The notes beneath the pieces are model-generated. The model saw only the letters and a program-made list of their open reading frames with translations, made no database searches and was not told where the DNA came from. A program made the translations under genes and the position numbers. A DNA stretch of 64,000 nucleotides, taken from NCBI GenBank assembly GCA_947168855.1, contig CAMVNO010000005.1, positions 152,439 to 216,438 of the forward strand. The letters are read 5' to 3'. The stretch is from an uncultured Clostridia bacterium (GTDB lineage Bacteria; Bacillota; Clostridia; Christensenellales; CAG-138). Below are positions 49,392-59,019 of the stretch, piece by piece (position 1 is the first letter of the stretch; each line of letters starts with the position of its first letter).

Positions 49392-50999
49392 ATGAAAAAA
49401 TACATTTTTGTGACCGGCGGCGTGGTCTCGGGGCTTGGCAAGGGCATTACGGCGGCGTCGCTCGGCAGGCTTTTGAAGGCGCGCGGGTTCAAGGTCGCGG
49501 CGCAGAAGCTCGATCCGTACATCAACGTCGATCCGGGCACGATGAGCCCCTATCAGCACGGCGAGGTCTACGTAACCGAGGACGGCGCGGAGACCGACCT
49601 CGACCTCGGACATTACGAACGCTTCATCGACGAGGATCTGAACCGGTATTCGAACCTGACGACCGGCAAGGTCTACGCGAACGTGCTTGCGCGCGAGCGG
49701 CAGGGCGGCTACCTCGGCAAGACGGTTCAGACGATCCCGCACATCACCGACGAGATCAAGCGTTTCATTTACCGCGTCGGCGAAAAGAGCGACGCGGACA
49801 TCGTGATCACCGAGGTCGGCGGCACGATCGGCGACATCGAGGGACAGCCGTTTTTAGAGGCGATCCGGCAGGTCGGGCGCGAGGTCGGCAGGGACAACGC
49901 GGTCTACATTCACGTCACCCTCGTCCCCTACCTCAAAGCGAGCGGCGAACACAAGTCCAAGCCGACGCAGCATTCCGTGAAGGAGCTTTTGGGCATGGGC
50001 ATCACCCCGGACGTTCTCGTGCTGCGCTGCGACGAGCCGATCACGGACGACGGCATCTTTGAGAAGATCGCGCATTTCTGCAACGTCGACCGCGACTGCG
50101 TGATCGAAAACCTGACGCTCGACACGCTCTATGAAGCGCCGCTGTACCTTGAACAGGCGCATTTTTCCGACATCGTGCTGCGCAAGCTGCATCTTACGGC
50201 GCCGGAGCCGGACCTTTCGGACTGGCGGGCGATGGTTGAACGCGTCAAGCACCCGGAAGGCTCCGTTTCGGTTGCGATCGTCGGCAAATACACGCAGCTG
50301 CACGACGCGTACCTTTCGATCGTCGAGGCGCTGAAGCACGCGGGCTACGCGCGCGGCGTCTCGGTGCAGCTCAAATGGATCGATTCGGAGACGTTCACGC
50401 CGGACGACGTGCAGGACGTCGACGGGATCCTGGTCCCGGGCGGCTTCGGCAGCCGCGGCATCGAGGGCATGATCCGGGCGGCGGGCTTTGCGAGAACGCG
50501 CGGGCTCCCCTATTTCGGCATCTGCCTCGGCATGCAGATTCTGTGCATCGAGTATGCGCGGAACGTGCTCGGCTGGGCGGACGCGAACTCCGGCGAGTTC
50601 GATCCCGAAAGCGCGCATAAGGTCATCGACTTCATGCCCGGACAGAGCGACGAGGTCGACAAGGGCGGCACGCTGCGGCTCGGCAGCTATCCGTGCCTCG
50701 TGCAGCCTAAAACGACGCTTTCCCGCTGCTACGCGCTGGACGCGATCGCGGAGCGCCACAGACACCGCTACGAGCTCAACAATGAATTCCGACAGCGCAT
50801 GCTCGACGCCGGTCTTACGTTCTCGGGCGTTTCCCCGGACGGACGCCTGGTCGAAGCGGCGGAGCTGAAGGAATTGCCGTTCTATGTCGGCGTGCAGTAT
50901 CATCCGGAATTCAAGAGCCGGCCGAACAAGCCGCATCCGCTGTTCCTCGGATTCATCGAGGCGGCACAAAATCATAAAATACAAGGAGAAAAACCATGA
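49392..50999 (+). CDS. pyrG: CTP synthase
   Basis: [31 protein letters not shown]; GATase FGICLGMQ. Confidence 0.97.
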   Translation: MKKYIFVTGGVVSGLGKGITAASLGRLLKARGFKVAAQKLDPYINVDPGTMSPYQHGEVYVTEDGAETDLDLGHYERFIDEDLNRYSNLTTGKVYANVLARERQGGYLGKTVQTIPHITDEIKRFIYRVGEKSDADIVITEVGGTIGDIEGQPFLEAIRQVGREVGRDNAVYIHVTLVPYLKASGEHKSKPTQHSVKELLGMGITPDVLVLRCDEPITDDGIFEKIAHFCNVDRDCVIENLTLDTLYEAPLYLEQAHFSDIVLRKLHLTAPEPDLSDWRAMVERVKHPEGSVSVAIVGKYTQLHDAYLSIVEALKHAGYARGVSVQLKWIDSETFTPDDVQDVDGILVPGGFGSRGIEGMIRAAGFARTRGLPYFGICLGMQILCIEYARNVLGWADANSGEFDPESAHKVIDFMPGQSDEVDKGGTLRLGSYPCLVQPKTTLSRCYALDAIAERHRHRYELNNEFRQRMLDAGLTFSGVSPDGRLVEAAELKELPFYVGVQYHPEFKSRPNKPHPLFLGFIEAAQNHKIQGEKP

Positions 51000-52327
51000 A
51001 GCATTATACAAAAGAGGACATCGTCCGCATCGTCAACGAAGAAGACATCGAGTTCATCCGCCTGCAGTTTTCCGACATCTTCGGACAAATGAAGAACGTC
51101 GCGGTCACGCGCTCGCAGATCGAAAAGGTCCTGAACAACAAGATCATGATCGACGGCAGCTCGATCGAGGGCTTCACCCGCATCCACGAGTCCGACCAGT
51201 ATCTGCGCCCCGATCTCAACACCTTTGCGATCCTGCCGTGGCAGCCCGCCATGCACAAGACGGCGCGGCTGATCTGCGACGTCTATAATCCCGACGGCAC
51301 GCCGTTCGTCGGCGATCCGCGCTATGTTCTGAAGCGCACCTTAAAGCGCGCCGAGGAGCTGGGCTACACCTTCAACGTCGGTCCCGAGATGGAATTCTTC
51401 CTCTTCGAGGCGGACGACAAGGGGCTGCCGACCTCGCGCACCGCGGACGCGGCGGGCTATTTCGACATGGCGCCGATCGATCACGGCGGCAACGTGCGCC
51501 GCGAGATCTGCCTGATGCTTGAGGAGATGGGCTTTGAGATCGAGGCGAGCCATCACGAGGTCGCCGAGGGACAGCACGAGATCGACTTCAAGTATGAGGA
51601 GGCCCTGACCGCCGCCGACAACATTCTGACGTTCCGCATGGCGGTCAAGACGATCAGCCAGAACTACGGTCTGCACGCGACTTTCATGCCGAAGCCCGTG
51701 TTCGGGATCAACGGCAGCGGCATGCACGTGAACATGTCGCTGTTCCGCGACGGAAAGAACATCTTCTTTGACCCGAACGGCACAAAGCAGCTTTCCGGAG
51801 AGGCGTACAGCTTCATCGCGGGCGTGCTCGCGCATGTGCGCGGGATGGCGGCGATCACGAACCCGCTCGTCAACTCCTACAAGCGCCTCGTGCCCGGCTA
51901 CGAAGCGCCGTGCTATCTTGCGTGGAGCGCGTCGAACCGCTCGGCTCTCATTCGCATTCCCGCCGCGCGCGGCAGTTCCACGCGCGTGGAGCTTCGCTGC
52001 CCCGACCCCGCCTGCAATCCGTACCTTGCGATCGCGGTCTGCCTTGCAGCGGGTCTGGACGGGATCGAACGTGGCATGACGCCGCCCGCGGAGATCACCG
52101 AAAACATCTACCTGATGACCGAAGCGGAGCGCAAGGCGCACGGCATCGACAGTCTGCCTGGCAATCTTCTCGAAGCGGTCGAGTGCCTTTCCGCCGATCC
52201 GCTGATCGTGAACACGCTCGGCGAGCACGTCTTTACGCATTACACCGAGGGCAAGCGCCGCGAGTGGGACGAATACCGCACGCGCGTGACCGACTGGGAG
52301 CTGAAAAAGTACATGATCGTCTACTGA
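50996..52327 (+). CDS. glnA: Type I glutamine synthetase
   Basis: [46 protein letters not shown]. Confidence 0.96.
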   Translation: MKHYTKEDIVRIVNEEDIEFIRLQFSDIFGQMKNVAVTRSQIEKVLNNKIMIDGSSIEGFTRIHESDQYLRPDLNTFAILPWQPAMHKTARLICDVYNPDGTPFVGDPRYVLKRTLKRAEELGYTFNVGPEMEFFLFEADDKGLPTSRTADAAGYFDMAPIDHGGNVRREICLMLEEMGFEIEASHHEVAEGQHEIDFKYEEALTAADNILTFRMAVKTISQNYGLHATFMPKPVFGINGSGMHVNMSLFRDGKNIFFDPNGTKQLSGEAYSFIAGVLAHVRGMAAITNPLVNSYKRLVPGYEAPCYLAWSASNRSALIRIPAARGSSTRVELRCPDPACNPYLAIAVCLAAGLDGIERGMTPPAEITENIYLMTEAERKAHGIDSLPGNLLEAVECLSADPLIVNTLGEHVFTHYTEGKRREWDEYRTRVTDWELKKYMIVY

Positions 52328-52358
52328 GCCCGACCGGATCGGACAGGAGGAAGCAGCC

Positions 52359-53147
52359 ATGAGATTCACGAAGATGCACGGACTGGGCAACGATTTCCTG
52401 CTTGCGGAAGGTCCGGTCCCCGAAAACGCGGCGCGGCTTTGCGCGGCGCTGTGCGACCGTCGCTTCGGCGTGGGCGCGGACGGGGTGATCTTCGTTTCTC
52501 CCTCCCAAACGGCGGACTGCAGCATGAATATCTTCAACGCCGACGGCAGCGAAGCCGGCATGTGCGGCAACGGCATCCGCTGCGTCGGCAAGTTCCTGTA
52601 TGACAGGGGCATGACCCGAAAGGACCGCCTGACCGTGGAAACGCGGTCCGGCGTCAAAGCCCTGCGGCTTCGGATCGAAAAGGGGCGTGCCGTCGGCGCC
52701 GCCGTGGATATGGGACGCGTGCGTTCGACGGGAGCGCCGGTGATCCTGCCGGACGGCATGGGTACCGGAATCCCGGTTTCGGTCGGGAATCCGCATCTGG
52801 TGATCTTTTCCGACGACGCGGAAACCCTGCCGCTGTCCGTCCTCGGACCCGCGATCGAGCGCGATCCCCGCTTTCCGGGCGGGATCAACGCGGAGTTCGT
52901 CCGCGTTCTGTCCGGCACGAAGCTCCGGATGCGGGTCTGGGAGCGCGGCTGCGGCGTGACGCCCGCCTGCGGCACGGGCGCATGCGCGTCCGTCTTTGCG
53001 GCGGTCAAAGAGGGGCTTTGCCCCGCGGAACGGCCCGTGGAGGTCGTTCTGGACGGCGGCAGCCTGTTTATCACGGTCCGCGCCGACGACAGCGTCACCA
53101 TGGAGGGACCTGCGGCAACGGTCTTCGAGGGGGAGGTCGATATCTGA
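52359..53147 (+). CDS. dapF: Diaminopimelate epimerase
   Basis: MRFTKMHGLGNDFLL, NADGSEAGMCGNGIRC, ACGTGACAS. Confidence 0.96.
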   Translation: MRFTKMHGLGNDFLLAEGPVPENAARLCAALCDRRFGVGADGVIFVSPSQTADCSMNIFNADGSEAGMCGNGIRCVGKFLYDRGMTRKDRLTVETRSGVKALRLRIEKGRAVGAAVDMGRVRSTGAPVILPDGMGTGIPVSVGNPHLVIFSDDAETLPLSVLGPAIERDPRFPGGINAEFVRVLSGTKLRMRVWERGCGVTPACGTGACASVFAAVKEGLCPAERPVEVVLDGGSLFITVRADDSVTMEGPAATVFEGEVDI

Positions 53148-54340
53148 TGCGGATCAATTCTGCCTATACAAATCTGCCGCCCGCCTTTTTCTTTTCGCGC
53201 CTGACGGAGACCGTCTCGCGCTATGCGGCGGACCATCCGGACCGGCGGCTTTTACGGCTGGGCGTGGGCGACGTTGCGGGACCTCTTGCGCCGGCGGTCA
53301 TCGAAGCGCTGCAGCGCGCCGTTGAGGAGCAGAGCCGCACGGAAACCTTTCACGGCTATCAGCCGGAGACCGGCACGGATTTTCTGAAAGCGGCGGTGGC
53401 GGCTTATTACCGGCAGCGGAACGTACATCTGTCCCCCGACGAGATCTTCATCTCCTCCGGCGCGGCGGACGATCTGGGCGCGCTCGGCAATCTGTTTTCC
53501 GCCGCTGCCCGGGTGCTGGTGGCGGAGCCTGCCTACCCCGCCTACACGGACGTCAGCCGCATGGCGGGAAGGACGATCCTGCATCTGACGGCGAATCGGG
53601 AAAACAGCTGCCTGCCCCTGCCGACGTCGGATACGGACGCCGACCTCGTCTATCTGTGTTCGCCGAACAACCCGACCGGCGCGGCTTACACCGCTTCTCA
53701 GCTTCTGCAATGGATCGACTGGGCAAACGCGCGGCAGGCGGTCATTCTGTTCGACGCCGCGTATGAGGCGTTCGTCCGCGATGCGGACGTGCCGCACAGC
53801 ATCTTTGAACTGCCGGGCGCAGAGACCTGCGCGATCGAGATCTCCTCTCTGTCCAAGACGGCGGGATTTACCGGCATGCGTCTGGGATATACCGTGGTTC
53901 CGGACGCGCTGGTGCGGGACGGCTGTTCCCTCCGCGGGATGTGGACGCAGGACCGGACCACGCGAACCAACGGCGTTTCCTATGTGCTGCAGCGCGCGGG
54001 CGAAGCGGCGCTGTCCCCGGAAGGACTGCGCTTCAGCCGCGAACGGATCGCCGGCTATCAGGAGAACGGGCGCATCCTCTCCGAAGCGCTCGAAAAAGCC
54101 GGCGTCTGGTTTGTCGGCGGGCGCAACGCCCCCTACCTCTGGCTCCCCTGTCCGGACGGTCGGAGCGGATGGGATTTCTTCGAGCGTCTGCTTGAGACGG
54201 CGCAGATCGTCGTGACCCCCGGCGAAGGCTTCGGCAAAGGCGGCGAAGGGCATGTGCGCCTCTCCTGCTTCGGCAGCAGAGAAGACACGGAAGAAGCCGC
54301 CGGACGGCTTTTGACATTTTTCCAAAATGGAGTATCATAA
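53147..54340 (+). CDS. dapL: LL-diaminopimelate aminotransferase
   Basis: RINSAYTNLPPAFFFSRL...LRLGVGDVAGPLAPAVIEAL, CSPNNPTGAA, SSLSKTAGFTGMRLGY. Confidence 0.94.
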   Translation: MRINSAYTNLPPAFFFSRLTETVSRYAADHPDRRLLRLGVGDVAGPLAPAVIEALQRAVEEQSRTETFHGYQPETGTDFLKAAVAAYYRQRNVHLSPDEIFISSGAADDLGALGNLFSAAARVLVAEPAYPAYTDVSRMAGRTILHLTANRENSCLPLPTSDTDADLVYLCSPNNPTGAAYTASQLLQWIDWANARQAVILFDAAYEAFVRDADVPHSIFELPGAETCAIEISSLSKTAGFTGMRLGYTVVPDALVRDGCSLRGMWTQDRTTRTNGVSYVLQRAGEAALSPEGLRFSRERIAGYQENGRILSEALEKAGVWFVGGRNAPYLWLPCPDGRSGWDFFERLLETAQIVVTPGEGFGKGGEGHVRLSCFGSREDTEEAAGRLLTFFQNGVS

Positions 54341-54375
54341 ATACGAATACCGTATCGGAAGGGAGAATTGTTTGT

Positions 54376-56244
54376 ATGTGCGGAATCGTTGGGTATACCG
54401 GCTCGAAACCGGCTGCGCCGATCCTGTTGGAAGGGCTCAAGAAGCTCGAATACCGCGGCTATGACTCCGCGGGACTTGCCGTGCGCAGCGGCGACGCGCT
54501 TGCCGAGGTCGTGAAGGCGACCGGGAAGCTCAAGAACCTGATCGAGATGACCGACGAGGGGCGGACGATGCCCGGCTTCTGCGGCATCGGGCACACGCGC
54601 TGGGCGACGCACGGCGAACCGAGCCGCGCAAACGCGCATCCGCACGTCTCCGGCAACGCAACGGGCTCCGGCTCCGGTCCGGTCGAATCGGATGTGGTCG
54701 GCGTGCACAACGGTATCATCGAAAACTACGAGGAGCTCAAGCAGAAGCTTCTGAACAACGGCTATCGCTTTTACAGCGGCACGGACACCGAGGTCGTGAT
54801 CAAGCTGGTCGACTACTATTACAAGAAATACAAGATCGGTCCGATCGACGCGATCAACCGCATGATGGTCCGCGTGCGCGGCAGCTACGCCCTTGCGCTG
54901 ATGTTCAGGGACTACCCCGGCGAGCTCTACTGCGCGCGCAAGGACAGCCCGCTGATCATCGGCGTTGCCGACGGCGAGAGCTTCCTTGCCTCCGACGTCC
55001 CCGCGATCCTCAAGCACACGCGCGACGTCTACTACATCGACAATCTGCAGTCCGCGCGCCTTCTGCCGGGCGAAGCGCATTTCTTCGATCTGAACGGCGA
55101 CGAGATCACGCTGCCGCTTTCCCGCATCACATGGGACGCGGAAGCCGCGGAAAAAGGCGGTTACGAGCATTTCATGATCAAGGAGATCCACGAGCAGCCC
55201 AAAGCCGTCCGCGACACGCTGAACAGCATCATCCGGGACGGCAGGATCGACTTTACGGCGGCGGGACTCGACCGGGATTTCTTTGCGAAGATCGACAGCG
55301 TCCACATCGTCGCCTGCGGCTCGGCGTGGCATGTCGGCATGCTCGCGCAGTACGTGATCGAGGATCTTGCCGAGATTCCGGTGCGCGTGGAGCTTGCGTC
55401 GGAGTTCCGCTACCGGAAGCTGCTGCTGTCCGGGCATTCTTTGGTGATCGTGGTGTCGCAGTCCGGCGAAACGGCGGATTCCCTTGCGGCGCTGCGCGCG
55501 GCGAAGGCGCAGGGCGTGCCGACGCTCGCGATCGTGAACGTCGTCGGCTCGACGATCGCGCGGGAAGCGGATCATGTGCTGTATACGCTTGCCGGTCCCG
55601 AGATCGCCGTCGCCACGACCAAGGCGTACAGCGCGCAGCTTGCGGTCATGTATACGCTCGCGATCGCGTTGGCGGACGTGCGCGGAAAACTGGACGAGAC
55701 GCGCCGCGCGGCGTACATCAAGGACCTTTCCGCGCTGCCGGACAAGATGACGCGCGCTTTGGAGGACAAGGAGCGCATCCAATGGTTTGCCAGTAAGCAC
55801 GCCAACGCACGGGACATTTTCTTCATCGGACGCGGGCTTGACTACGCGATCTGCCTCGAGGGCAGTCTCAAGATGAAGGAGATCTCCTACATCCACAGCG
55901 AGGCGTACGCCGCGGGCGAGCTGAAGCACGGCACGATCAGCCTGGTCGAAAACGGCACGCTGATCATCGGCGTGCTGACGCAGCAGGACCGCATCGAAAA
56001 GACCGTCAGCAATATGGCGGAGTGCAAGGCGCGCGGCGCGTACCTGATGGGCCTGACCGGCTACGGCAACTACAACGTCGAGGAAGCCGCGAACTTCACC
56101 GTCTACGTGCCGAACGCCGACCCGCATTTCATCGGCAGTATCGCGATCATTCCGCTGCAGCTGCTCGCCTACTACACCAGCGTTGCAAAGGGGCTCGACG
56201 TCGACAAGCCGCGCAACCTCGCAAAAAGCGTCACGGTCGAATAA
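54376..56244 (+). CDS. glmS: Glutamine-fructose-6-phosphate aminotransferase
   Basis: MCGIVGYTGSKPA, two SIS domains, C-terminal AKSVTVE. Confidence 0.97.
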   Translation: MCGIVGYTGSKPAAPILLEGLKKLEYRGYDSAGLAVRSGDALAEVVKATGKLKNLIEMTDEGRTMPGFCGIGHTRWATHGEPSRANAHPHVSGNATGSGSGPVESDVVGVHNGIIENYEELKQKLLNNGYRFYSGTDTEVVIKLVDYYYKKYKIGPIDAINRMMVRVRGSYALALMFRDYPGELYCARKDSPLIIGVADGESFLASDVPAILKHTRDVYYIDNLQSARLLPGEAHFFDLNGDEITLPLSRITWDAEAAEKGGYEHFMIKEIHEQPKAVRDTLNSIIRDGRIDFTAAGLDRDFFAKIDSVHIVACGSAWHVGMLAQYVIEDLAEIPVRVELASEFRYRKLLLSGHSLVIVVSQSGETADSLAALRAAKAQGVPTLAIVNVVGSTIAREADHVLYTLAGPEIAVATTKAYSAQLAVMYTLAIALADVRGKLDETRRAAYIKDLSALPDKMTRALEDKERIQWFASKHANARDIFFIGRGLDYAICLEGSLKMKEISYIHSEAYAAGELKHGTISLVENGTLIIGVLTQQDRIEKTVSNMAECKARGAYLMGLTGYGNYNVEEAANFTVYVPNADPHFIGSIAIIPLQLLAYYTSVAKGLDVDKPRNLAKSVTVE

Positions 56245-56260
56245 CCGAAGGAAACGAAAA

Positions 56261-56291
56261 AGGGGATGTTAAGCATTTCTTAACATCCCCT
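56261..56291 (+). terminator. Terminator-like hairpin after glmS; first module of hairpin array 2
   Basis: AGGGGATGTTAAG-CATTT-CTTAACATCCCCT perfect 13-bp stem; no U-tract follows it directly. Confidence 0.7.
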
Positions 56292-56398
56292 ATGAATTGC
56301 AGCACGGCTGCATGAATTGGCTGCGCCATGAATTGCCTTCGGCATGAATTGACAATGGAATTGTCATTATGGATGGTTTTCCGTTCGGAAAACCATCC
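56261..56398 (+). repeat. ATGAATTG-hairpin array, element 2
   Basis: ATGAATTG at 56292, 56312, 56328, 56344 with hairpins GCAGC-ACG-GCTGC, TGGC-TGC-GCCA, TGCC-TTC-GGCA, GACAAT-GGA-ATTGTC; ends GGATGGTTTTCC-GTTC-GGAAAACCATCC (56371-56398). Confidence 0.93.
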
Positions 56399-56515
56399 TT
56401 TGTGCCGGATCGACCGCAGAAGACGCCGGGGTAGTCCTGGAGCATGCCGCAGCGCTGAGGATCGGCAGCGCGATCAGCAAAACAGTCAATCATTTCTTCA
56501 TTGCGGAATCGTCTT

Positions 56516-58552
56516 TTATAGCTTTTTCTGTATCGTCAGGACGTTTTGTCCGAACTTGTATGCATAGTCCATGCTGTCCATGGTCTTCTTCACCAGAAAG
56601 ATGCCAAGCCCCCCGATCGGTCTGTCCTCTGCAGAAAGATGCACGTCCGGGTCTTTCTTTTCCAGCGGGTTATAGGGCATCCCCTTGTCCAGGAAGGTCA
56701 GGGTCGCCGTCCCCGACGCCTGTTCGTATCCGAACCGCACGGTGACGGGACCGGTCCCCGGCGCATAGGCGTACTGTGCGATGTTCGCCATGATCTCGTC
56801 GATCGCCACGCCGATCTGCATCTTTGCCTTCGGCGGACAGTCGACGGCGTCCAGCTCCGCCTCAACGAAATCGGTCACCGCAGGGATGTTCCCGACCGCG
56901 GCTTCCACGGTCAGCTCCTTCACGGGCGCCGCCGCCTTTGGACCCTTATATTCAAGACAGAGCATGGTGAGATCGTCAAACTGCTCCGCCTCCTGCACAA
57001 AGTCTTCCACCGCCCGGCGTACGCTGCGCAGGATCTCCTCCGGCGCTTCGTCCTTGGCGTCGTTCAGCGCGGCGACCATCCGCTCGGAACCGAAGAGCTC
57101 GTTGTTCGCGTTGCTCGCTTCGGGCACGCCGTCCGTGTAGACGAAGATCTTTGCCCCCGGCGTCAGTTGGATCTCATATTCCCGATACCGAACGCCGCTC
57201 ATGCCGCCGATCACAAGCCCGTGCTTATCCTTCAGCAGGGCAAAGTCGCCGTCGGACGTCTTGACCACCGGGTACTCGTGCCCCGCGTTTGCCGCCGTGA
57301 GCTTGCCGGTGGAGATCTCCAGGATCCCCAGCCAGACGGTGACGAACATCTGCTCCTGATTGTTGGAGCAGATCGCCTCGTTGGTCTTGGTCAGGGTCGC
57401 CGCCGGACCGTTCCCCAGCATCGCGCAGCTCTGCAGGATGATCTTGGAAGCCATCATGAACAGCGCCGCCGGCACGCCCTTGCCGGACACGTCCGCAATG
57501 ACCAGACCCAGATGATCCTCGTCTATGAGGAAGAAATCAAAGAAGTCGCCGCCCACTTCCTTGGCGGGATCCATGGAAGCGTAGAGCGCGAACTCCGGTC
57601 GGTCCGGGAAAGGCGGGAACAGATGCGGGATGAACGCCGCCTGAATGCGGGTGGCGAGAGACAGCTCCGTGCTGATGCGCTCCCGCTCGGCGGTGATTTG
57701 CGTGATATCCGAGATGTAGGTCTCGATCTGCTCCTCCATCGTGTCGATGGACTTTGCCAGCTGCCCGATCTCGTCCTTGTTGCGGATGACCTCCTGCAGC
57801 TTCTGCGCCGACGCCGTATTCTCGTGGGAGAACCGGGCAGCCTCCTCCGTGATCAGATTGACGGGATGCAGCAGCACCCGATGCAGGTAGAAGCTCTGTC
57901 CCAGGATCACAGCCAGCACCAGTATCGCGACAGCCAGCGCAATCTTTCCGAGAAAGGTGCTGCGTACGCCGGCGAGGATGTCCATCTGCCGCTGCACGCA
58001 GAGGATCCCCTTCACGCTTCCGTCGGACCCCTTAAGCCCGATCATGACGGTGATGTGAGAATCGGTCTCGATGTTGCCCTTGTCCCGGATCACCAGCTCC
58101 CGGTCCGCTTCCAGCTCGTAGAGCGCGCGGTATTTTTCCCGGTACTCGTCGTTGGTGGTATCCCGCACGAAACCGAAATCGTACTTGGTATAGGGACTGT
58201 TGTGGTCGATCGTGGAAAAGAGAAAGGTGATATGCCGATAATCCGACCGGTCAGGCACGATCACATAGATAAAGGTTGACCCGGAGGTGTTGCACAGATG
58301 ATCCAGCCGATCCCATACCTCCGTGTATGCGGGGGTAACGCCGCCGCTTTGAGCGTATTCGTCTATTTGATCGGCGTCTACGAGCTCGGCAGCCGTCTGC
58401 GCCGTCAAAAAAGCGCCTTCCGCGTACTGATTCAGCAGCGCGTCGGTAAAGGTCCGATAACCGATGATGCCGACGACCACGGAAAACAGCACCAGCAGCA
58501 GTACGATGCCGGATATGCTTTTGACGGTGATGTGTTGACGCAGCCACTTCAT
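56516..58552 (-). CDS. Membrane sensor - HAMP-like - SpoIIE-type PP2C phosphatase - GHKL ATPase fusion
   Basis: N-term TM/extracytoplasmic domain; AKEVGGDFFDFFLIDEDHLGLVIADVSGKGVPAALFM (SpoIIE/RsbU); GHKL: AIDEIMANIAQYAY...GGLGIFLVKKTMDSM. Confidence 0.93.
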   Translation of the reverse strand: MKWLRQHITVKSISGIVLLLVLFSVVVGIIGYRTFTDALLNQYAEGAFLTAQTAAELVDADQIDEYAQSGGVTPAYTEVWDRLDHLCNTSGSTFIYVIVPDRSDYRHITFLFSTIDHNSPYTKYDFGFVRDTTNDEYREKYRALYELEADRELVIRDKGNIETDSHITVMIGLKGSDGSVKGILCVQRQMDILAGVRSTFLGKIALAVAILVLAVILGQSFYLHRVLLHPVNLITEEAARFSHENTASAQKLQEVIRNKDEIGQLAKSIDTMEEQIETYISDITQITAERERISTELSLATRIQAAFIPHLFPPFPDRPEFALYASMDPAKEVGGDFFDFFLIDEDHLGLVIADVSGKGVPAALFMMASKIILQSCAMLGNGPAATLTKTNEAICSNNQEQMFVTVWLGILEISTGKLTAANAGHEYPVVKTSDGDFALLKDKHGLVIGGMSGVRYREYEIQLTPGAKIFVYTDGVPEASNANNELFGSERMVAALNDAKDEAPEEILRSVRRAVEDFVQEAEQFDDLTMLCLEYKGPKAAAPVKELTVEAAVGNIPAVTDFVEAELDAVDCPPKAKMQIGVAIDEIMANIAQYAYAPGTGPVTVRFGYEQASGTATLTFLDKGMPYNPLEKKDPDVHLSAEDRPIGGLGIFLVKKTMDSMDYAYKFGQNVLTIQKKL

Positions 58553-58583
58553 GGAATTCTCTTTTTCCTTTCCCTCGCACCGG

Positions 58584-58880
58584 TCATTCAACGGTCAGGA
58601 TGTCCGCAAAACCGGTGACCTCGAAGATCTCCAGAATCATTTCATTCGCATGGATCACCTTCATGCTTCCCTGCCGGTTCATGGTCTTTTGCGCGGACAG
58701 CAGCACACGAAGCCCTGCGGAGGAGATGTAATCGAGCTTCTCAAAATCAAAAGTCAGCTCCTCCACGCCCGCAAGCGCGTCGTTCAGCGCCGCCTCCAGC
58801 TCCGGCGCGGTCACGGTGTCCAAACGGCCCGCAAGCGCGAGAACCAACGCTTTGCCGTCTTTCTTTTGTTCGATGTTCAT
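58584..58880 (-). CDS. STAS-domain anti-sigma factor antagonist (close paralogue of 39245-39541)
   Basis: LAGRLDTVTAPELEAALNDALAGVEELTFDFEKLDYISSAGLRVLLSAQKTMNRQGSMKV. Confidence 0.92.
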   Translation of the reverse strand: MNIEQKKDGKALVLALAGRLDTVTAPELEAALNDALAGVEELTFDFEKLDYISSAGLRVLLSAQKTMNRQGSMKVIHANEMILEIFEVTGFADILTVE

Positions 58881-59019
58881 ATTTGTATCTCCTTTCAGAA
58901 TCACTTTTCGACGTCCTTTTCGGACGATTGTTTCTGTGTCATTCGGTCCCTCCGGATCGGAACGCATTTTCCGAAGCGGAAAGCTGTGCCGGAATCGCGC
59001 CGATCCATCCGGAATACGG

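Noticed and set aside
54341-54375. glmS ribozyme upstream of glmS
   Set aside because: Gap between dapL and glmS is only 35 bp, too short for the ribozyme core.
54133-56127. 664-aa minus-strand ORF opposite glmS
   Set aside because: Antisense shadow; glmS is unambiguous.
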